Source: Sarcophilus harrisii
Taxonomy: Eukaryota; Chordata; Mammalia; Dasyuromorphia; Dasyuridae
Assembly: GCF_902635505.1 (NCBI RefSeq)
Contig: NC_045428.1
Coordinates: 150,263,141 to 150,327,140, forward strand
Reading direction: 5' to 3'
Length of the DNA stretch: 64,000 nucleotides
In this document: piece after piece, positions 1 through 11,740 of the stretch
Position numbering within the stretch: the stretch's first letter is position 1
Layout: every line of letters begins with the position of its first letter
The notes under the pieces: model-generated
Seen by the model: the letters and a program-made list of their open reading frames with translations, nothing else
Database searches by the model: none
What the model was told of the DNA's origin: nothing
Translations under genes and position numbers: made by a program

Positions 1-1859
1 CCTGGTGATTATGTAAAGATATTGGAGTTCCCTGCCCTGTACACTGCCCTTCTGATGAGTTATGAAATTATCTGCAGAGCCAGATGCAGAGCATCTTCAT
101 CAAAATTTTTTAAAAAATTAAATATATAAAGTTAAATTTAGAAGTTCTCTAGGGTTACTTGTGGCTCCTCCTTTCTTTTATTTTTTATAATGTCTCCATT
201 TCTCCTCTCTACTATTACCTGTCCTTGAGGATTAAAAAGTATGCCAGTGGTTTGTAAAATCTGATACTGTGATGCATGGAAATTCCAAAGACTTAGAGAA
301 GGTTGTAAATGTCCTTGGTCAAGTTGCTCCTGTACTATATCTAATAATATATTGAATTTTTTTCACTTGTTAAGGGCCACTGTTCCACTCACACAGATGT
401 ATCAGTTTTCCATTGAATGAGAACAGGTGAGCGTGTTGGCAGGCCTTCCACAGCAGGCCTGCCTAAAAAGCTGAAGTACTTAATTGTAATCCTAACTGTT
501 GTAAAATGTCTCTTCCCCATAGGTTGAGGGGATTTTTTTTTTTTACTACAAAATGACTAAAAACTACTGTTTTATCTTCAAATTTCCATCTCAAAAGGGT
601 AGCACTAAGTTCAGCTGTTCTTGATCCTCCTATGTCAGACATATGGGTCTTTGCCATAATCTTTGGCCAGTGGCTGGTATATTAGCTACATATTCCCCAG
701 ATCAGTGTATGGATGGACACTGTTTTGTGAGCACTCTCAGGAGGTGAAATGGTCAAGCCAAGTGTGTGTGGAGGCAAGGGATCAATAGGCTAGAGATTTC
801 AGCTCTCCAGGGAATATCTCAATAGTCCCAGCACACAGTTCTATTCTATTCTATTCTTTCTAATTGCAATAGCCTTCCCTCACTGGTCTCTCTGGGTATA
901 ATAATTGCCATTATGCCCCAAGTATTTTTTGCCTATATCCTGGAGCCAAGTCCTTCCTCTTATAAAGAAGACATAGGGGGTGGGCAAAACTGCTTTTGTG
1001 CTGTGCTGATGGTGTCATTGCCCCTCCTACTCCTCCTCTTCCTCCCCACCCCCCATGAAGGCAGAATTGAGAGAAGGGGGTCAGGAGATGGGGAATACCC
1101 TAAGGGAAAATGCTCAGGTGTAAGCAGAATTGAAAATGAGCTTTGAAGGTGAAAAGTAAGCTCATCATCAAGGTTCTTAAGGTATTTAATTCCTCTTCTG
1201 CCCAACTCCCCATGGTACTTAAAATACTTAACAATTTTCTTACCCAACTGGCCACACCCTGCAAATCTCCTAGAGCAATAACAAGCAAAATAAATCAGTA
1301 AAAAAAACTAAAAAAAAAAAGCATCCTTAATTACATCCCATGGTACCCTTCATGGTTATAGGCACAAACCCTCTGCTTGTTTTTCTCCTCATACTTACTG
1401 GTTTGACCACCCAAGTTAAGATCTTTCCTCTTTTTAAAACTTGTAGGATTCCTTAAAACCAATTTTACTCCATTGTATTAAGTTAGTTGTTCTCCCACTA
1501 ACTTCCACATCTCTGACTCAAAACTCTCCTTCTTACAAAAGTCACAGAGACTTGCACTCCCAAGCATCTGAGAACTCAGTGATCTGTTTCCGAGTTACCA
1601 ACAAACCTTGCTTCTCTGTTAACCTAACTAAGCCTGCTTCATAATACCCTGAGGGGAGGCTCATTTCTTACTATCTGCTTCATTTTGGCTGAAAAAAATG
1701 AAAGTGACTATATTAGCCCTTACAGATTCTTCCCTCTTGCCTATTTCTATACTTACCTTATTCCTAAGGTCACGGGACTTCTCACTGAACTTGGCCAATC
1801 ACATCAGTTGAGCTGATGTATGTAGGACCTTACCTAGAGCCCCACATTTGGGCACCAAA
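1..1859 (-). mobile_element. Internal part of a betaretrovirus-like (ERV2) endogenous retrovirus, cut by the window edge
   Basis: Read on the minus strand, 463-657 ends with a protease C-terminus of the betaretroviral type (NLWGRDILQQLG). Further left are stretches resembling the beginning of reverse transcriptase (EQGHLQPSLSLWN) and a piece of integrase (FNPQGQ-IVER type). A lysine-type primer site and an LTR follow on the right, so the 5' end of the element is at 2199 and the rest runs off the left edge. The internal part is much shorter than a complete provirus would need up to this point; it is a broken, old fossil with several breaks. The class II assignment rests on the protease motif and the primer site together. 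Confidence 0.75.
1839..1857 (-). promoter_or_regulatory. Primer binding site, tRNA-Lys type, of the ERV2 fossil
   Basis: The minus strand reads TGGTGCCCAAATGTGGGGC, which is the Lys1,2 primer site of betaretroviruses with CpG-decay-like changes. It lies two bases from the LTR edge, as expected. It marks the 5' LTR and fixes the orientation. Confidence 0.75.
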
Positions 1860-2199
1860 TGTTGTGTCCTATTTTCTAAAGCCCACAAGTTAGGGTGACA
1901 CCATGCTTTCTAGAGCCCCTTAATTGGGGTGACAAAACATACAGTGTTTTCTAAAGTGCTCATGCCAGGGTGATTAAAATATACCATCTTAGTGGAAGAG
2001 TGATGAGGCAGGACTCCTGAGGATGGTGGAAAAATGGAGTCCGTTTATTCCAAGGATTTCCCTTTTTTATACCTTCATATCTTTATGTAACAAAATCACT
2101 GGGCATGCACCCAGTATATACTGTGCATGTGGGACCACATAAACAACTTTTTATTGTACGTAGTTTGCCACCTGGTATCATTCTGCTTCAATCACAACA
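1860..2199 (-). mobile_element. LTR of the ERV2 fossil (5' LTR in element orientation)
   Basis: The block is bounded by perfect short inverted ends TGTTGTG and CACAACA. On the minus strand it has a TATA-like box (about 2064-2071) and an AATAAA signal (2044-2049). The left edge abuts the primer site. The partner LTR lies outside the window, so age cannot be read from LTR divergence here. Confidence 0.7.
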
Positions 2200-2204
2200 C
2201 AGGT

Positions 2205-2560
2205 TGTCACCGCCCCCTGACTTCTCAGGAAGGTTGAGAGCCCTTAGGGGAGATGAGAGCTGAACCAGACACTGTCAGTAGGTTCTCTCTGGGCTGAAGG
2301 GTCTTATACCTCACCCAGAATTCCCCCACTGTCTATGGCCCTCTACAGGAATCATAATTTCTGCTTAGAGTATAAATAGAATCCAGTCTGGGAGAGTGCT
2401 GCTTGTCCTTAGTTGCCTCCTTTAGAGTTTAGAGTAACTCAGCTCATACAATAAAAAACCAGATGGAGTTGGTTTCTCCTGCCCAGTTGCCTTGAGACTG
2501 CTGAATTTTATGATCACGCCAAACTCTCAGTAGGAGGAGCTGAAGACTTTTAGTCCCCCT
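2205..2560 (+). mobile_element. Possible solo LTR, plus strand
   Basis: Immediately beyond the ERV2 LTR, a GC-richer block has TATAAATA at 2371-2378 and AATAAA at 2450-2455, a spacing typical of a retroviral R region, then a U5-like stretch. It could begin at TG (2205), but no clear CA end or target duplication was found. It may be an older LTR into which, or next to which, the ERV2 element inserted. Edges are uncertain. Confidence 0.35.
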
Positions 2561-2709
2561 TTTCCTTAAATATCCACCAGCCAAGGTTGAACAACATTTA
2601 TGAGAGGACTTCCCTTTTAGGGGACTTAAGGCATTTCAAAGTATCCCTTGGTATCTTTGTTTATTGGGAGAACCCACTGACCATCAATTTATTGTTTGCC
2701 AGTGAACCT

Positions 2710-2772
2710 ATATATACATACACACATATACACATATGCATGTTTGTGTGTGTGTGTGTGTATACACATATA
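2710..2772. repeat. Compound TA/CA/TG microsatellite
   Basis: Alternating purine-pyrimidine run including a (TG)n core near 2743-2762. Confidence 0.85.
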
Positions 2773-2794
2773 TAAAATGTATAATTTTATTCTT

Positions 2795-2960
2795 ACAATA
2801 AGCTTCTGAGTTAGGTGCTAATACTAACTCAGTTTTAGGGAGAGAAAACTGAGACTGAGTGTGGCTGAATCACTTTCTCTGTGTCACAGAGTCAGTAAAT
2901 TTCGGGGGGGAGATTTGAACTTGGACTGATTCTATCTTCTTTGCCACCAAAGTGCCTCTG
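2795..2960 (-). mobile_element. MIR-type CORE-SINE fragment
   Basis: The stretch reads like reverse MIR: an element of the kind 'gaaactgagac...tcacagagtcagtaa' followed by 'gatttgaact'. It is diverged and both ends are approximate. Confidence 0.5.
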
Positions 2961-4825
2961 TACACCAAGAATTGTATAAAACTTCAGTAAAAAAAAAAAA
3001 ATAGATGGAAGGTCAACTTTTGACCAAGGTATGAGGGAAATTGCCATGGAAGAAAAAACATCTTAGGTGAATCGTAAAAATTGAATAGAATTTCAAAATA
3101 TAGGAATAGATTGGGATTAGGTAGATTTAAAAGGACATTACCTGAATAAGGAAAGGCACGAATAAAGGTTTGGATGCAAAAAAAGTACAGAATGGGTGTG
3201 AGTAATTAAAGATGACTATGGCATCAATTATTATGTGAAGGGGTATAATGTGAAAAGAGACTGGAATGAAAAGGAGTGCCAGACTATAGAAGGTCTGGTG
3301 AGTCAGGCTAATGAATTTAGACTTTATTTGGTAGGCAGGTGTTAGGTAGCCATGAAAGAGTTTACAGCAGAGCAATGACATGATTGTATAGAATATAATC
3401 TAATAGTGATATGAAAGGGATAGATTGAAGTAGGGCAAGATAGTAGGAATTCCAGTTAGGATATTACATTAGTGTTCATGGGAATTAAGGAGAGCCTGTT
3501 CTAGGATTTTAGCAGTGGGAAAATAAATATTTTTTCTCCTTGATTTAATAATCAAATGTGTCCCAAAGCAAAAGGAGTTACTTTGAGAATCTGTTTTACT
3601 TTTTCTCTGCTTTAAGCAAAGAATAGATAATTGGGGAAGTTGTACAGGCTGACCTTATATAAGCATATTCCAGTATGTATTCAAGCATTTAAAGTAGCTT
3701 CCAAAGAACAGGTCAAAAGTACAGAGCCATATGGCATTCCAAGAAAGACCTTGTTCCCAGTTGACATTGACGCACTAGTCAATAGTTTTTTTGTTGTTTC
3801 TCCTTCATTCACAAAGGGGATCAATGACACATGAATATGATTCCTTGACTAGAATGTGAATTGAAGTTAAATGAGTCAGAGCAATGCAATGTCAGCAGTC
3901 TCCCTCTGTCCTCAGACAGTCAATGAAGTCTGGTGGCTAGACAAGAATTATGATGCAGTGAATAACGTTGGTCTTTCTAAGTTAAGGTCATTCCCAGGAA
4001 TCAGTTTGAGACCAAAAAATTGAGTCAATAATATGAACTAATTTGTCATTACAAAAATATTAATCTGAGAGAGGAGGAGCTTCAAAGTATCTGTTCTGGC
4101 TAGAACAGAAAACCATTGCTATTGATGCTCATTCTAAGCCATCAAAACCTGCCACAGAGGCTTGAGCTGGAAAATATTATTGGCCATTCCATGAAAGCCA
4201 AAGTGACTTGGGTCACTCCCAAATAACTCCATTTGAAACATAGTAGGTTGGTCCAGAGAATCAATGGACTTCTTTAAAATTATTTTTGAGCCTGCTTTTT
4301 CAGAATTATATTTCAAGAAATTATATAAGAAAACTACACAGGATAAAAAGTAAAATTTCCCAGATTTGAGGGGAAAAAATCTAATCCCCAATTCCCAAAC
4401 TTCTGTCAAAGTTCATTCTCTTTTCCCTGCTTAAATCAAATGCTATGTCCTCCATGAAGTCTTTGTCAACCTGATAATGCAGTGATTGGATAGAATGGGG
4501 TGAGGTGGTTTTGGGAAAAGTTTGGCCTGAGATGAGCTTTGAAAGAAGGGAATCCAAAAGACAGGACAGAAAAAGTCTTTTGTGAAAACCATAATTTTTT
4601 AAATGTGCTAAAGTTTTTCAAAGTGAACCTCTTCTGCTTTAGAATTTCATATTTCAAATGTCATCCATTATAATCTTACTCTGATACAGCATCATGGTAT
4701 GACCATGACACCTGAGTTCTTAAGGCTATGAAGACAACAATCTCTAGAAGCTCCTGAGTTGGAAAGGCTCCATATATATGTCCACATGGCTATTATATCT
4801 TGGCCCTGCATAAATAACTTATTCT
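2961..4825. other. Intergenic, no gene seen
   Basis: AT-rich DNA without a convincing coding frame. 3060-3500 resembles an old mammalian interspersed repeat of unresolved family ('gaatttagactttatttggtaggcagg'-like text). A 14-base poly-A lies near 2988. Confidence 0.4.
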
Positions 4826-5025
4826 GTCTTTTCAGACCTCCATTTGAGGTTTTCTTGACAAAGATACTACAGTGGTTTGCCATTTCCTTCTCCAGCTCAT
4901 TTTACAGCTAAAGAAGCTGAGGCATACAGGTTTAAGTCACTTGTTCGGGGACACAGAGTTGCTAAATATCGGAGACTAGATTTGAACTCAGAAATATCAA
5001 GTCACATATCAACCCTTTCCATATG
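4826..5025 (-). mobile_element. MAR1-type marsupial SINE, partial
   Basis: Contains the hallmark block 'gtggtttgccatttccttct' followed by 'ccagctcattttacag', then a diverged CORE region. The tRNA-like head is worn. Orientation is minus because the block reads as the reverse of the SINE. Confidence 0.65.
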
Positions 5026-6390
5026 TTAAATAAAAAGCTTTCTAAAATAGAAAACTTGAATCATTTTTATTTACAACATGTGTTATTGTGAAATTAAGGT
5101 AAATAGGTGAACCACTCATCTGATGTATAGGATTGTAGACAATACATGCTGCTGAAGAGGGATGATGCAACAAATATTGAGTAGCCCTTGGGTTTCTATA
5201 AAATGACTGAGGAATTATATCATCATATCATCCCAAATTGTGAGGTTTTATAATACTGAGTACATATGGCATGGGATCCCAAAGATTAAAAATGTATTCA
5301 GAACTCAATATTTGCCTCCATTACATATTTATGGATGTGCTGGAATCAGATTGAACCAGCACTTGAGAACCCATTGTTAAATGCTCCACAAACACTCTAG
5401 ATCAGAATGGTTTTGGGTGTTTTGTGGAATTTTTTTGGCCTAGAATTAAGAAAGTAATGGAGAAAAATGTTGATAATGCATGTTAAATTTAAAAGTTACT
5501 ATGCATACATTTTTCCCCTTGAAGAGCTGGTGGTTAAACATTTATCAGCATACCACTGGTTGTAATGTTTATTATTCAAGGCAACTCTGCAGGCTTCTTT
5601 ATGCCTCTTCATAAGTCTGTGTCCACTCATACTGATAGCTATGCAAGAGTTGGGAGTAATTTCAGATGTTATTCTTATTAGTAACAGAGCTAAAAAGACA
5701 AAGAGATTATAATTAGGGAAAGCAAATAGAAAGAGTGACAAATGTCAACTAACTAGAATGAGTCTAATGATTATGCAGGGAAAAGGATTATCTCCTCCTA
5801 TGCTTACTATGTTCATACCAAGAACCTGGAAACCTGGCATGATTGGACTGAGATCTGCTTCCTGTGACCATGTATTTTTTTTTTTTTTTTTTTTTTGTAT
5901 TACTGTCTGATATCACAAGTCAAAATTAGTAATTCTGGTGCTTGAGGCAAAATGAATTGACCTTGGCAGGAAGAGAAGAGAATAAGATGTAGTCCAATTT
6001 GTGGCTATTCTTGCATATAATTAAAATAGATTAGAACTAGAGATAATAATTGAAGATATTGAGGAATTAGAAGTCAGGGTGTTCAAATGAGTCAGAAGTT
6101 ATGGTTAAGAAGAAAACTGTGATTCATATTATGAATTAAGGAGAGTAACTTGGAGTAGATAGAAAAGTTGTTACAATCATTGTCACATCCTGATTCTCAG
6201 AAGGCAACATCTGATTGTGTCCTGCTCATTTTGGCAACTCTTCTTTGATTTACTGTGAGGAGTGATATCCTAAGAACAGGAATTATATGTCCTATCTCTT
6301 CCTTAGTACAATACTGTGTGTGTATTAGGTAATGAATTATATTTTTTGACATTTCATCCTTCCCTCCAAACAATTTACTTTCCCAATAAT
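5026..6390. other. Intergenic, nothing recognised
   Basis: AT-rich unique-looking DNA. A 22-base T run lies at 5875-5896. No open frame with codon bias, no RNA gene. Confidence 0.4.
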
Positions 6391-6515
6391 GAATGAAAAA
6401 GCATTTATTTAGTATTTATTGTGTCAGGCACTGTGCTAAGTGCTGGAGATACTACAAAAGTATTACAGTTCCTGCCCTCAAGGAACTTATTTTCTAATAA
6501 GGGAATACAATACAT
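6391..6515 (+). mobile_element. Old mammalian interspersed repeat fragment
   Basis: The text 'gtcaggcactgtgctaagtg' followed by 'ctgccctcaaggaactta' is a recurring mammalian repeat motif. I cannot name the family with certainty. Confidence 0.4.
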
Positions 6516-6729
6516 ATAACAGAATGGTGTCCTAGAAAGGGTGTTCTGATCAGGGATTAGAGGTAAAACAATAGAGCAGCCAAGTGACCCAGAAAGAAAA
6601 AAGCAAAAAAAAATAGTTATTCAGATCTAACCAACATAGTCACTAGATCTAACAACATGTGTAATGTTATAAATCCATAGTTCTACATGTCTTCAGCATA
6701 GGAAAATGGTACCTTCTTTTCAGGACTGA

Positions 6730-7090
6730 AACTGTTCATTTAAAATTATGAAGTTTTTTTTTTTTACTCTTTTAGTGTTAATATCCTTAATACATTATAA
6801 TTTTCCCAGGTTTGCATCCCTTACATTCTTCCTTGTTTATAATGTAATAATATTCATTTCCATTCATATATCATAATTTCTCCAGCCATCCTCCAATTAA
6901 AGAACATTAACCCTGTTTTCAGATTTTTTGCTACTACAAAATTTATTTAATTTGGTGTATTAATTATTAGTAATTTGGTGTAAATGGGATTTGTGTTTTT
7001 GTTTTTGATCTCTTTGGGGGATAGGCCTGCCAGTGGCATCTCTTCAAAGGGTACAGAAATTTTAGCCACCTTAATATTAAATTTCGTTTC
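6730..7090 (-). mobile_element. LINE-1 3'-end fragment
   Basis: Reads as reverse L1 3' region: 'ttccattcatatatcataat', 'ccagccatcctccaatta', 'gatctctttgggggatagg', 'tcttcaaagggtacagaa'. This is the same region seen in the better preserved copy at 40.4-40.7 kb. Strongly diverged. Confidence 0.55.
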
Positions 7091-9299
7091 AGAGGCCTAG
7101 TGACATCTCAGACCTATGCCAAAGTTAATTCAAAGCAATTGCTCATCACCATAACTTACTTGAATTTCCCCAGGTTCTCTAGACTAGAAAAATGTGTTTC
7201 AGGGTAGGTCTAATACTGAGGGCCCATCCAGAGCACAATGTGTTCTATTGAAAGAACATTATGATTTCCCCAGTTTGAACTCACTTGTCCAGTTCTTGCC
7301 AAATTGGCATCTGGGAGTGAGGGAGAAGATAGATCACATTAGAATAATGCTTTATAGTTTTCAAAGCTCTTTCACATATGTGTTCTCATTTGGTCCAACA
7401 CATATCAGAAGCAAAGCTAGCTAGTAGTCTAGACTTTGTTAATTTTCAAAGGCTAACAAAATATGAATCAAGTGTTATATTATATGAGGATCATTATTTT
7501 GCTGCTATATTTCTTTTTAATAATCCAGATTATGTTGGAAGTATTTGATTAGGTTCTGGGTGCCATCTTTTGAGGAGGTCATTGAAGAGGTGGAAGGAGC
7601 ATGATTAGATTGGTAAGGGGAATCAAAAAGATTTCATGATCTCTGCTTTTATTGAATAGTTAAGTAGTTCTATTTTATTCTATGAAGCTCCTAATGGTAT
7701 AATTGGGACCAACAAATGGGTAGAAGTTTCAGATAAGACAATTTTATATAAGAAGAAAATAAAATGTAGTTATCAGACCTTAAATAGGTTTTCTTGTGAG
7801 GTAGTAAGTCTTCTGTCCTTAGAGTTACTTAAACAGAGACTAGATTGTCATTGTTTTTGTCACTTTGAGAAGATTCATGCTTTTTTTGTAGAAGTTGAAT
7901 TACATTATACTTAAAGTTTTTTTTTAGAACACTAAGAATTCATGATTCTATGTGTCTTTTGTGGGTGTTTTTTTTTAACTTTTCATATGCCCTGCCTCCA
8001 CATCCCTACCAGTCCTAAAGTTAAATAAATTAGCCCTTGAAATGGTAGTAGGTGGTTACTGCTTTTAAAATCTACAAATCAGATATGTGAGTTGTCTCCA
8101 GAAAAGTAAAAGATACCAGACTGTCTGCTAATCACAGTACATTTTAAGTTATTCATGGTATTTTGACAGAGATTCTGAGGACAAGAGATATTCTACTGAG
8201 TCACAGTGTCAGCTATAATACAACTATTTTAAATTACTGGAAATGTTTCTTCTGTGAGTCACAGAAAGAAAATGATCTGAGAATTTAAATGTTTTCTAAC
8301 AGATAGATATTTATTTCACAGCTGTACTTTTTTTATAGAATACCATAGTCTGTGAAAATAGTAGAGATTAAAGTGACTTTGGAAAGAAAGCTTTAACTCT
8401 CAAAAGAGGTTTCTAAGAAAAATAGGACCCCTTTTCAACAGAATAATTAGTTTTCCTTCATCAAAAGCATCATCCCATTATCTATCAAAATTATCAAAAC
8501 ATTCAATAACAAATTGTAGTCAGATTATGAGTTTGATTCTTCCCTTCCCATATTAGCCTCAATAATAATTGAAGTGGAATCTTATTTGCAAAGGGACTAA
8601 AGGAAAGGCCCAGCTATTTTCTTGAATTGTGCATCTGTTCTAACTGTCTAAGGAAGCATAAATGAACCACAAATGTACAGATAGAATTAAAAATGAATAG
8701 AAATTCCTTCGTTTTACACTGCTTCATCCCAGTTGTACCTCTTGGGGAAAAACTTTGATCAAAACTTGGGTGTTCCAGCCACCTGAAAAATCAGTTGAAG
8801 AATTCCATGAAGATATGGGGGAGGAAAGGTTTTTAAGATTTGGTTTTAAAGGATTTAAGATTTAAAGAAAGGCTTTAAGATTTGGATCTAGGTTTTTGAC
8901 TGTCACACCCAGAAGTACTGTTCTGTGACATGACAGTGGATGAGAAAGTAGAAAATTCCAAACCACATTTTAAAAAAAATCAAGGAAATGAAGAATTACA
9001 ATTTAAAAGTGAGGAAACAAGACTGAGTTTTCTACAAGAAAAAAAAAAATGACAATTTAAGGTCTCCCACTCATCACCAAAATGACAGAGGATATCTCCT
9101 GAAAATCATCAAGCTGCTGTTACCACTAAAGTTTTCTGATCATTGTCGGCTTCCCTCCACACCCTATCACATCTCATAGATTATCTAACATAATCATTCA
9201 TATAAACTAAGTCCAAATATTCTCTGTTCAAATATTTATGGTGCCTGTATTTGAAAAACTAGATAGCTTTCTCAAATCTGTGAACAGGACACTTTTTAT
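7091..9299. other. Intergenic upstream of ITGBL1, nothing recognised
   Basis: About 2.2 kb with no coding frame. A MIR-like patch may lie at 7,320-7,430. Conserved enhancers could exist here but cannot be judged without alignment. Confidence 0.35.
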
Positions 9300-9625
9300 G
9301 TCAAAATAAACCATCTGCTTGTACAACTGTTTCTAATTACTTCCCTGCCTAGACTGTAAACTTTAGGGTTTGGCACCAACATCCCGCCCAGAGGAGTGCG
9401 GCTGCTGCCCAAATCCTTCCAGGCAGCTAATCAAAGGCACTTGTAGCACGGAGAAGAGCTTTAAGTCCATTTTGGCCAGCTCTGGCAGTTTCAAACCAAC
9501 GTGTCTGGCTGTCTATCTGTTCTTCTGTCTGTCTATTTGCTTGCCTGGCTGCTGGAGACTTTGCCTGTGTCACCCCTACCTTGCAGAAGGGCAGACCTGT
9601 TCCTCACAACTTGGGATATCTCATC
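9300..9625 (+). promoter_or_regulatory. ITGBL1: ITGBL1 5'UTR and probable proximal promoter
   Basis: The 250 bases before the start codon are GC-richer than the surroundings but contain few CpG, so this is not a CpG-island promoter. No ATG occurs between 9370 and the start codon at 9626, so no upstream ORF competes in that stretch. An AATCAAAG motif near 9428 fits a TCF/LEF site, but this is a weak single-motif match. The transcription start cannot be placed from sequence. Confidence 0.4.
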
Positions 9626-9723
9626 ATGCACACGACGAGTCTCAGCAAATTCTTACTGCTGGCTTCATCCCTTTTCTTCACTGTGTCATCAGCTGTTCCC
9701 CAAGGTTTTTCACCATCCCTGAG
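9626..9723 (+). CDS. ITGBL1: ITGBL1 exon 1, coding part (signal peptide)
   Basis: The frame starts MHTTSLSKFLLLASSLFFTV and continues SSAVPQGFSPSLR. From memory, human ITGBL1 begins with FLLLASSLLF and continues AVPQSFSPSLR, so the match is specific. It encodes a hydrophobic signal peptide of about 23 residues, consistent with a secreted EGF-repeat protein. The ATG has A at -3. The exon ends after CTG-AG with a GTAAGT donor at 9724. The split codon AG|G restores Arg with the first base of exon 2. Larger overlapping frames here (from about 9370 and 9501) have no ATG start and are shadows. Confidence 0.93.
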
Positions 9724-10979
9724 GTAAGTTGGGTTTGCTATCCTAAAAGACATACGTGTTTGACAGTTGCTTCATGTGGCCAGTCCCAACTGAACTTTAT
9801 AGTTATCCCAATTATGCAAGAGTTCCTAATTTGAAAATAGGAAAAATCATTTTCAACCTATTCTCATTTCTCTCTCTAAATCCAGACTTCTTTTCAGACT
9901 CCTAGATTGTTTTTTTTTCCTCTGTACGAATACATGTGTATAAATGTTTTCCCTGAATACACATATGTACAGAGAGAAATATGTATCTAGTAAAATTCTC
10001 ATTATTATAAAACTCATTTTTAGAGAGATTCAGATACATCAGGAGGAAGGCTAAATAAAATTACTTAACATTGTAAAAATCTATAATGAAATTTCCCCTA
10101 ATGACAGTAATATAGAGAGATTTTCACAGGGAATATACATAACATTGCAAAAGGCATTATGAGATTTATTTCAACAATGCAAAATTTTTGTAATTTATAC
10201 TGTTTTAAATACATTTATGTTATCTTTATCTTAGCTAAATTTGCTTTTTTAATAAAAACTATTAAGAAAGTAAATATCTAACTATTAATATTTTTGTCAC
10301 TTTGGATCTATTCTTACTCTTCATCAAAAATAAAGCTAGCTATAAATTTTCATGGGTTTTCAAAGAGGAACTGAAAAGTTTTCAAGGGAATTAAAAAAAA
10401 AAAACAATCAAGTGCCACACACTGGATTAATTTATTCAAACTTAAACATGCGTGTATGATTCAAAGACAAAAAAAGTTCAAGGGCAAACACATTTCTCCA
10501 CTTTCAGCTACTGTCCTGGCCTTTCTAGGTTATTCAAGGGCTGCTAGGCAGACCGGGGGTACCTTAGTCCACTAGGGAACCAGGCAAATTCATGAGCTGC
10601 CAGGCCACTGGGCAGACCTTCTGAGAAATTACTGCATCCCAAGGGATGGTGGATGTGGCCCTTGGCAAGCAGACACTGCAGTCCTCTGCATACTCCAAGG
10701 AAAGTGATGAACACTCTGGGGTGGCCTGAGCCGGCTCAAGGTAAATTAGGGTAGCAGATGTTTCAAGAGAAATAATTAGTGTCTTCCGTGAAGATCAGAG
10801 TTCCAAGTTACATGACTTTTCAAAGATTTCCCTAAGTCTTTATTGCTGGTCATTACATCAGGTCTATGTGTCTGCGTTGGAAAGCCATGGGAAGACAGTG
10901 GAGAAGAGGGAGAGGAAACAGATGCGAATAATTCATATTCTTTGCCCGAATAGACAGGTGCTGTTTTTTGTCCATGTAG
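9724..10979 (+). other. ITGBL1: ITGBL1 intron 1
   Basis: Runs from GTAAGT at 9724 to a pyrimidine-containing acceptor ending ATGTAG at 10979, 1,256 bp. Most is AT-rich, but about 10,500-10,770 is clearly GC-richer and contains no recognised repeat, so it could be a regulatory element or an old exon-like remnant; this is inference. Confidence 0.85.
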
Positions 10980-11197
10980 GAGCGGGCCAGGAGCTACTTG
11001 TAGGTTGTCCCGGGCAGAGGCAGAACGCAGGTGCCGAGCACCAGGACAACCACCCGGGAGCCAGCTGTGCAATGGCCGAGGCCGCTGTGATTGTGGAGTC
11101 TGCATCTGCCACGTGACAGAACCTGGCATGTACTTGGGGCCTCTCTGTGAGTGCCACGAATGGGTGTGTGAAACCTACGATGGGGAGACCTGTGCAG
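10980..11197 (+). CDS. ITGBL1: ITGBL1 exon 2 (first integrin-type EGF module)
   Basis: 218 bp encoding, after the split Arg codon, [20 protein letters not shown], then [40 protein letters not shown] and [12 protein letters not shown]. This is nearly residue-for-residue the N-terminal part of human ITGBL1, including the CDCGVCICH cysteine pattern of integrin beta stalk EGF repeats. The protein (also called TIED) is a secreted relative of the integrin beta cysteine-rich stalk, without the ligand-binding head or membrane anchor. The exon ends GCA-G with a GTAAGG donor at 11198, splitting a Gly codon as expected before the next module. Open frames that read on past 11198 are intron read-through. 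No lesion is visible. Confidence 0.95.
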
Positions 11198-11740
11198 GTA
11201 AGGGACTGAAGTGGGATAAGAGCGGAGAGAGGTGTTAAGGTGCATCCGGTGCTCGTTCCCTTTTCATTACATTATACATGCTCAGAATATCAGAAGAAAA
11301 TCAGATGCACCTGTGAACATGCTTGACTTTTACCCCTTTGAGAATGCTTGATAAGTAATTGGTTTCTGAGAAATCTGTTATTGTGGTCTAGTGGGTTTGT
11401 GTGAAGGACTTACTCATTTAGTAGACAAGAAAACTGAGTTTTCCAGTTAGCAGTAAAGATGTTATCTTCCTCCTTTTGGAGGAATATCTTCCCTCCACAT
11501 TGGACTCAAGCTTTGATGGGCAATTTCACTGGAAATCTGCTCAACTAACCTATGAGGCTCAATTGCTTCTCTTTGAGGTACTCATTTTGGACAAAATTTA
11601 TGCCCCTCTGTATGAACCTTTGATTTAATGGAGTTTAATTACCCTGAATAAGAATTGCAATTCATGAAATACAGGCCATAATCATCAGAGTCCCAACTTG
11701 GGTGGGGCAATAGAAACTTTGCCTAAATAATTCAAAAGTT

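Noticed and set aside
9370-9834. 154-codon frame overlapping ITGBL1 exon 1
   Set aside because: No ATG start, different frame from the conserved signal peptide, runs through the splice donor. Shadow of the 5'UTR and exon 1.
10776-11245. Several minus- and plus-strand frames around ITGBL1 exon 2
   Set aside because: They are other-frame readings of exon 2; only the frame giving the ITGBL1 cysteine pattern is conserved.
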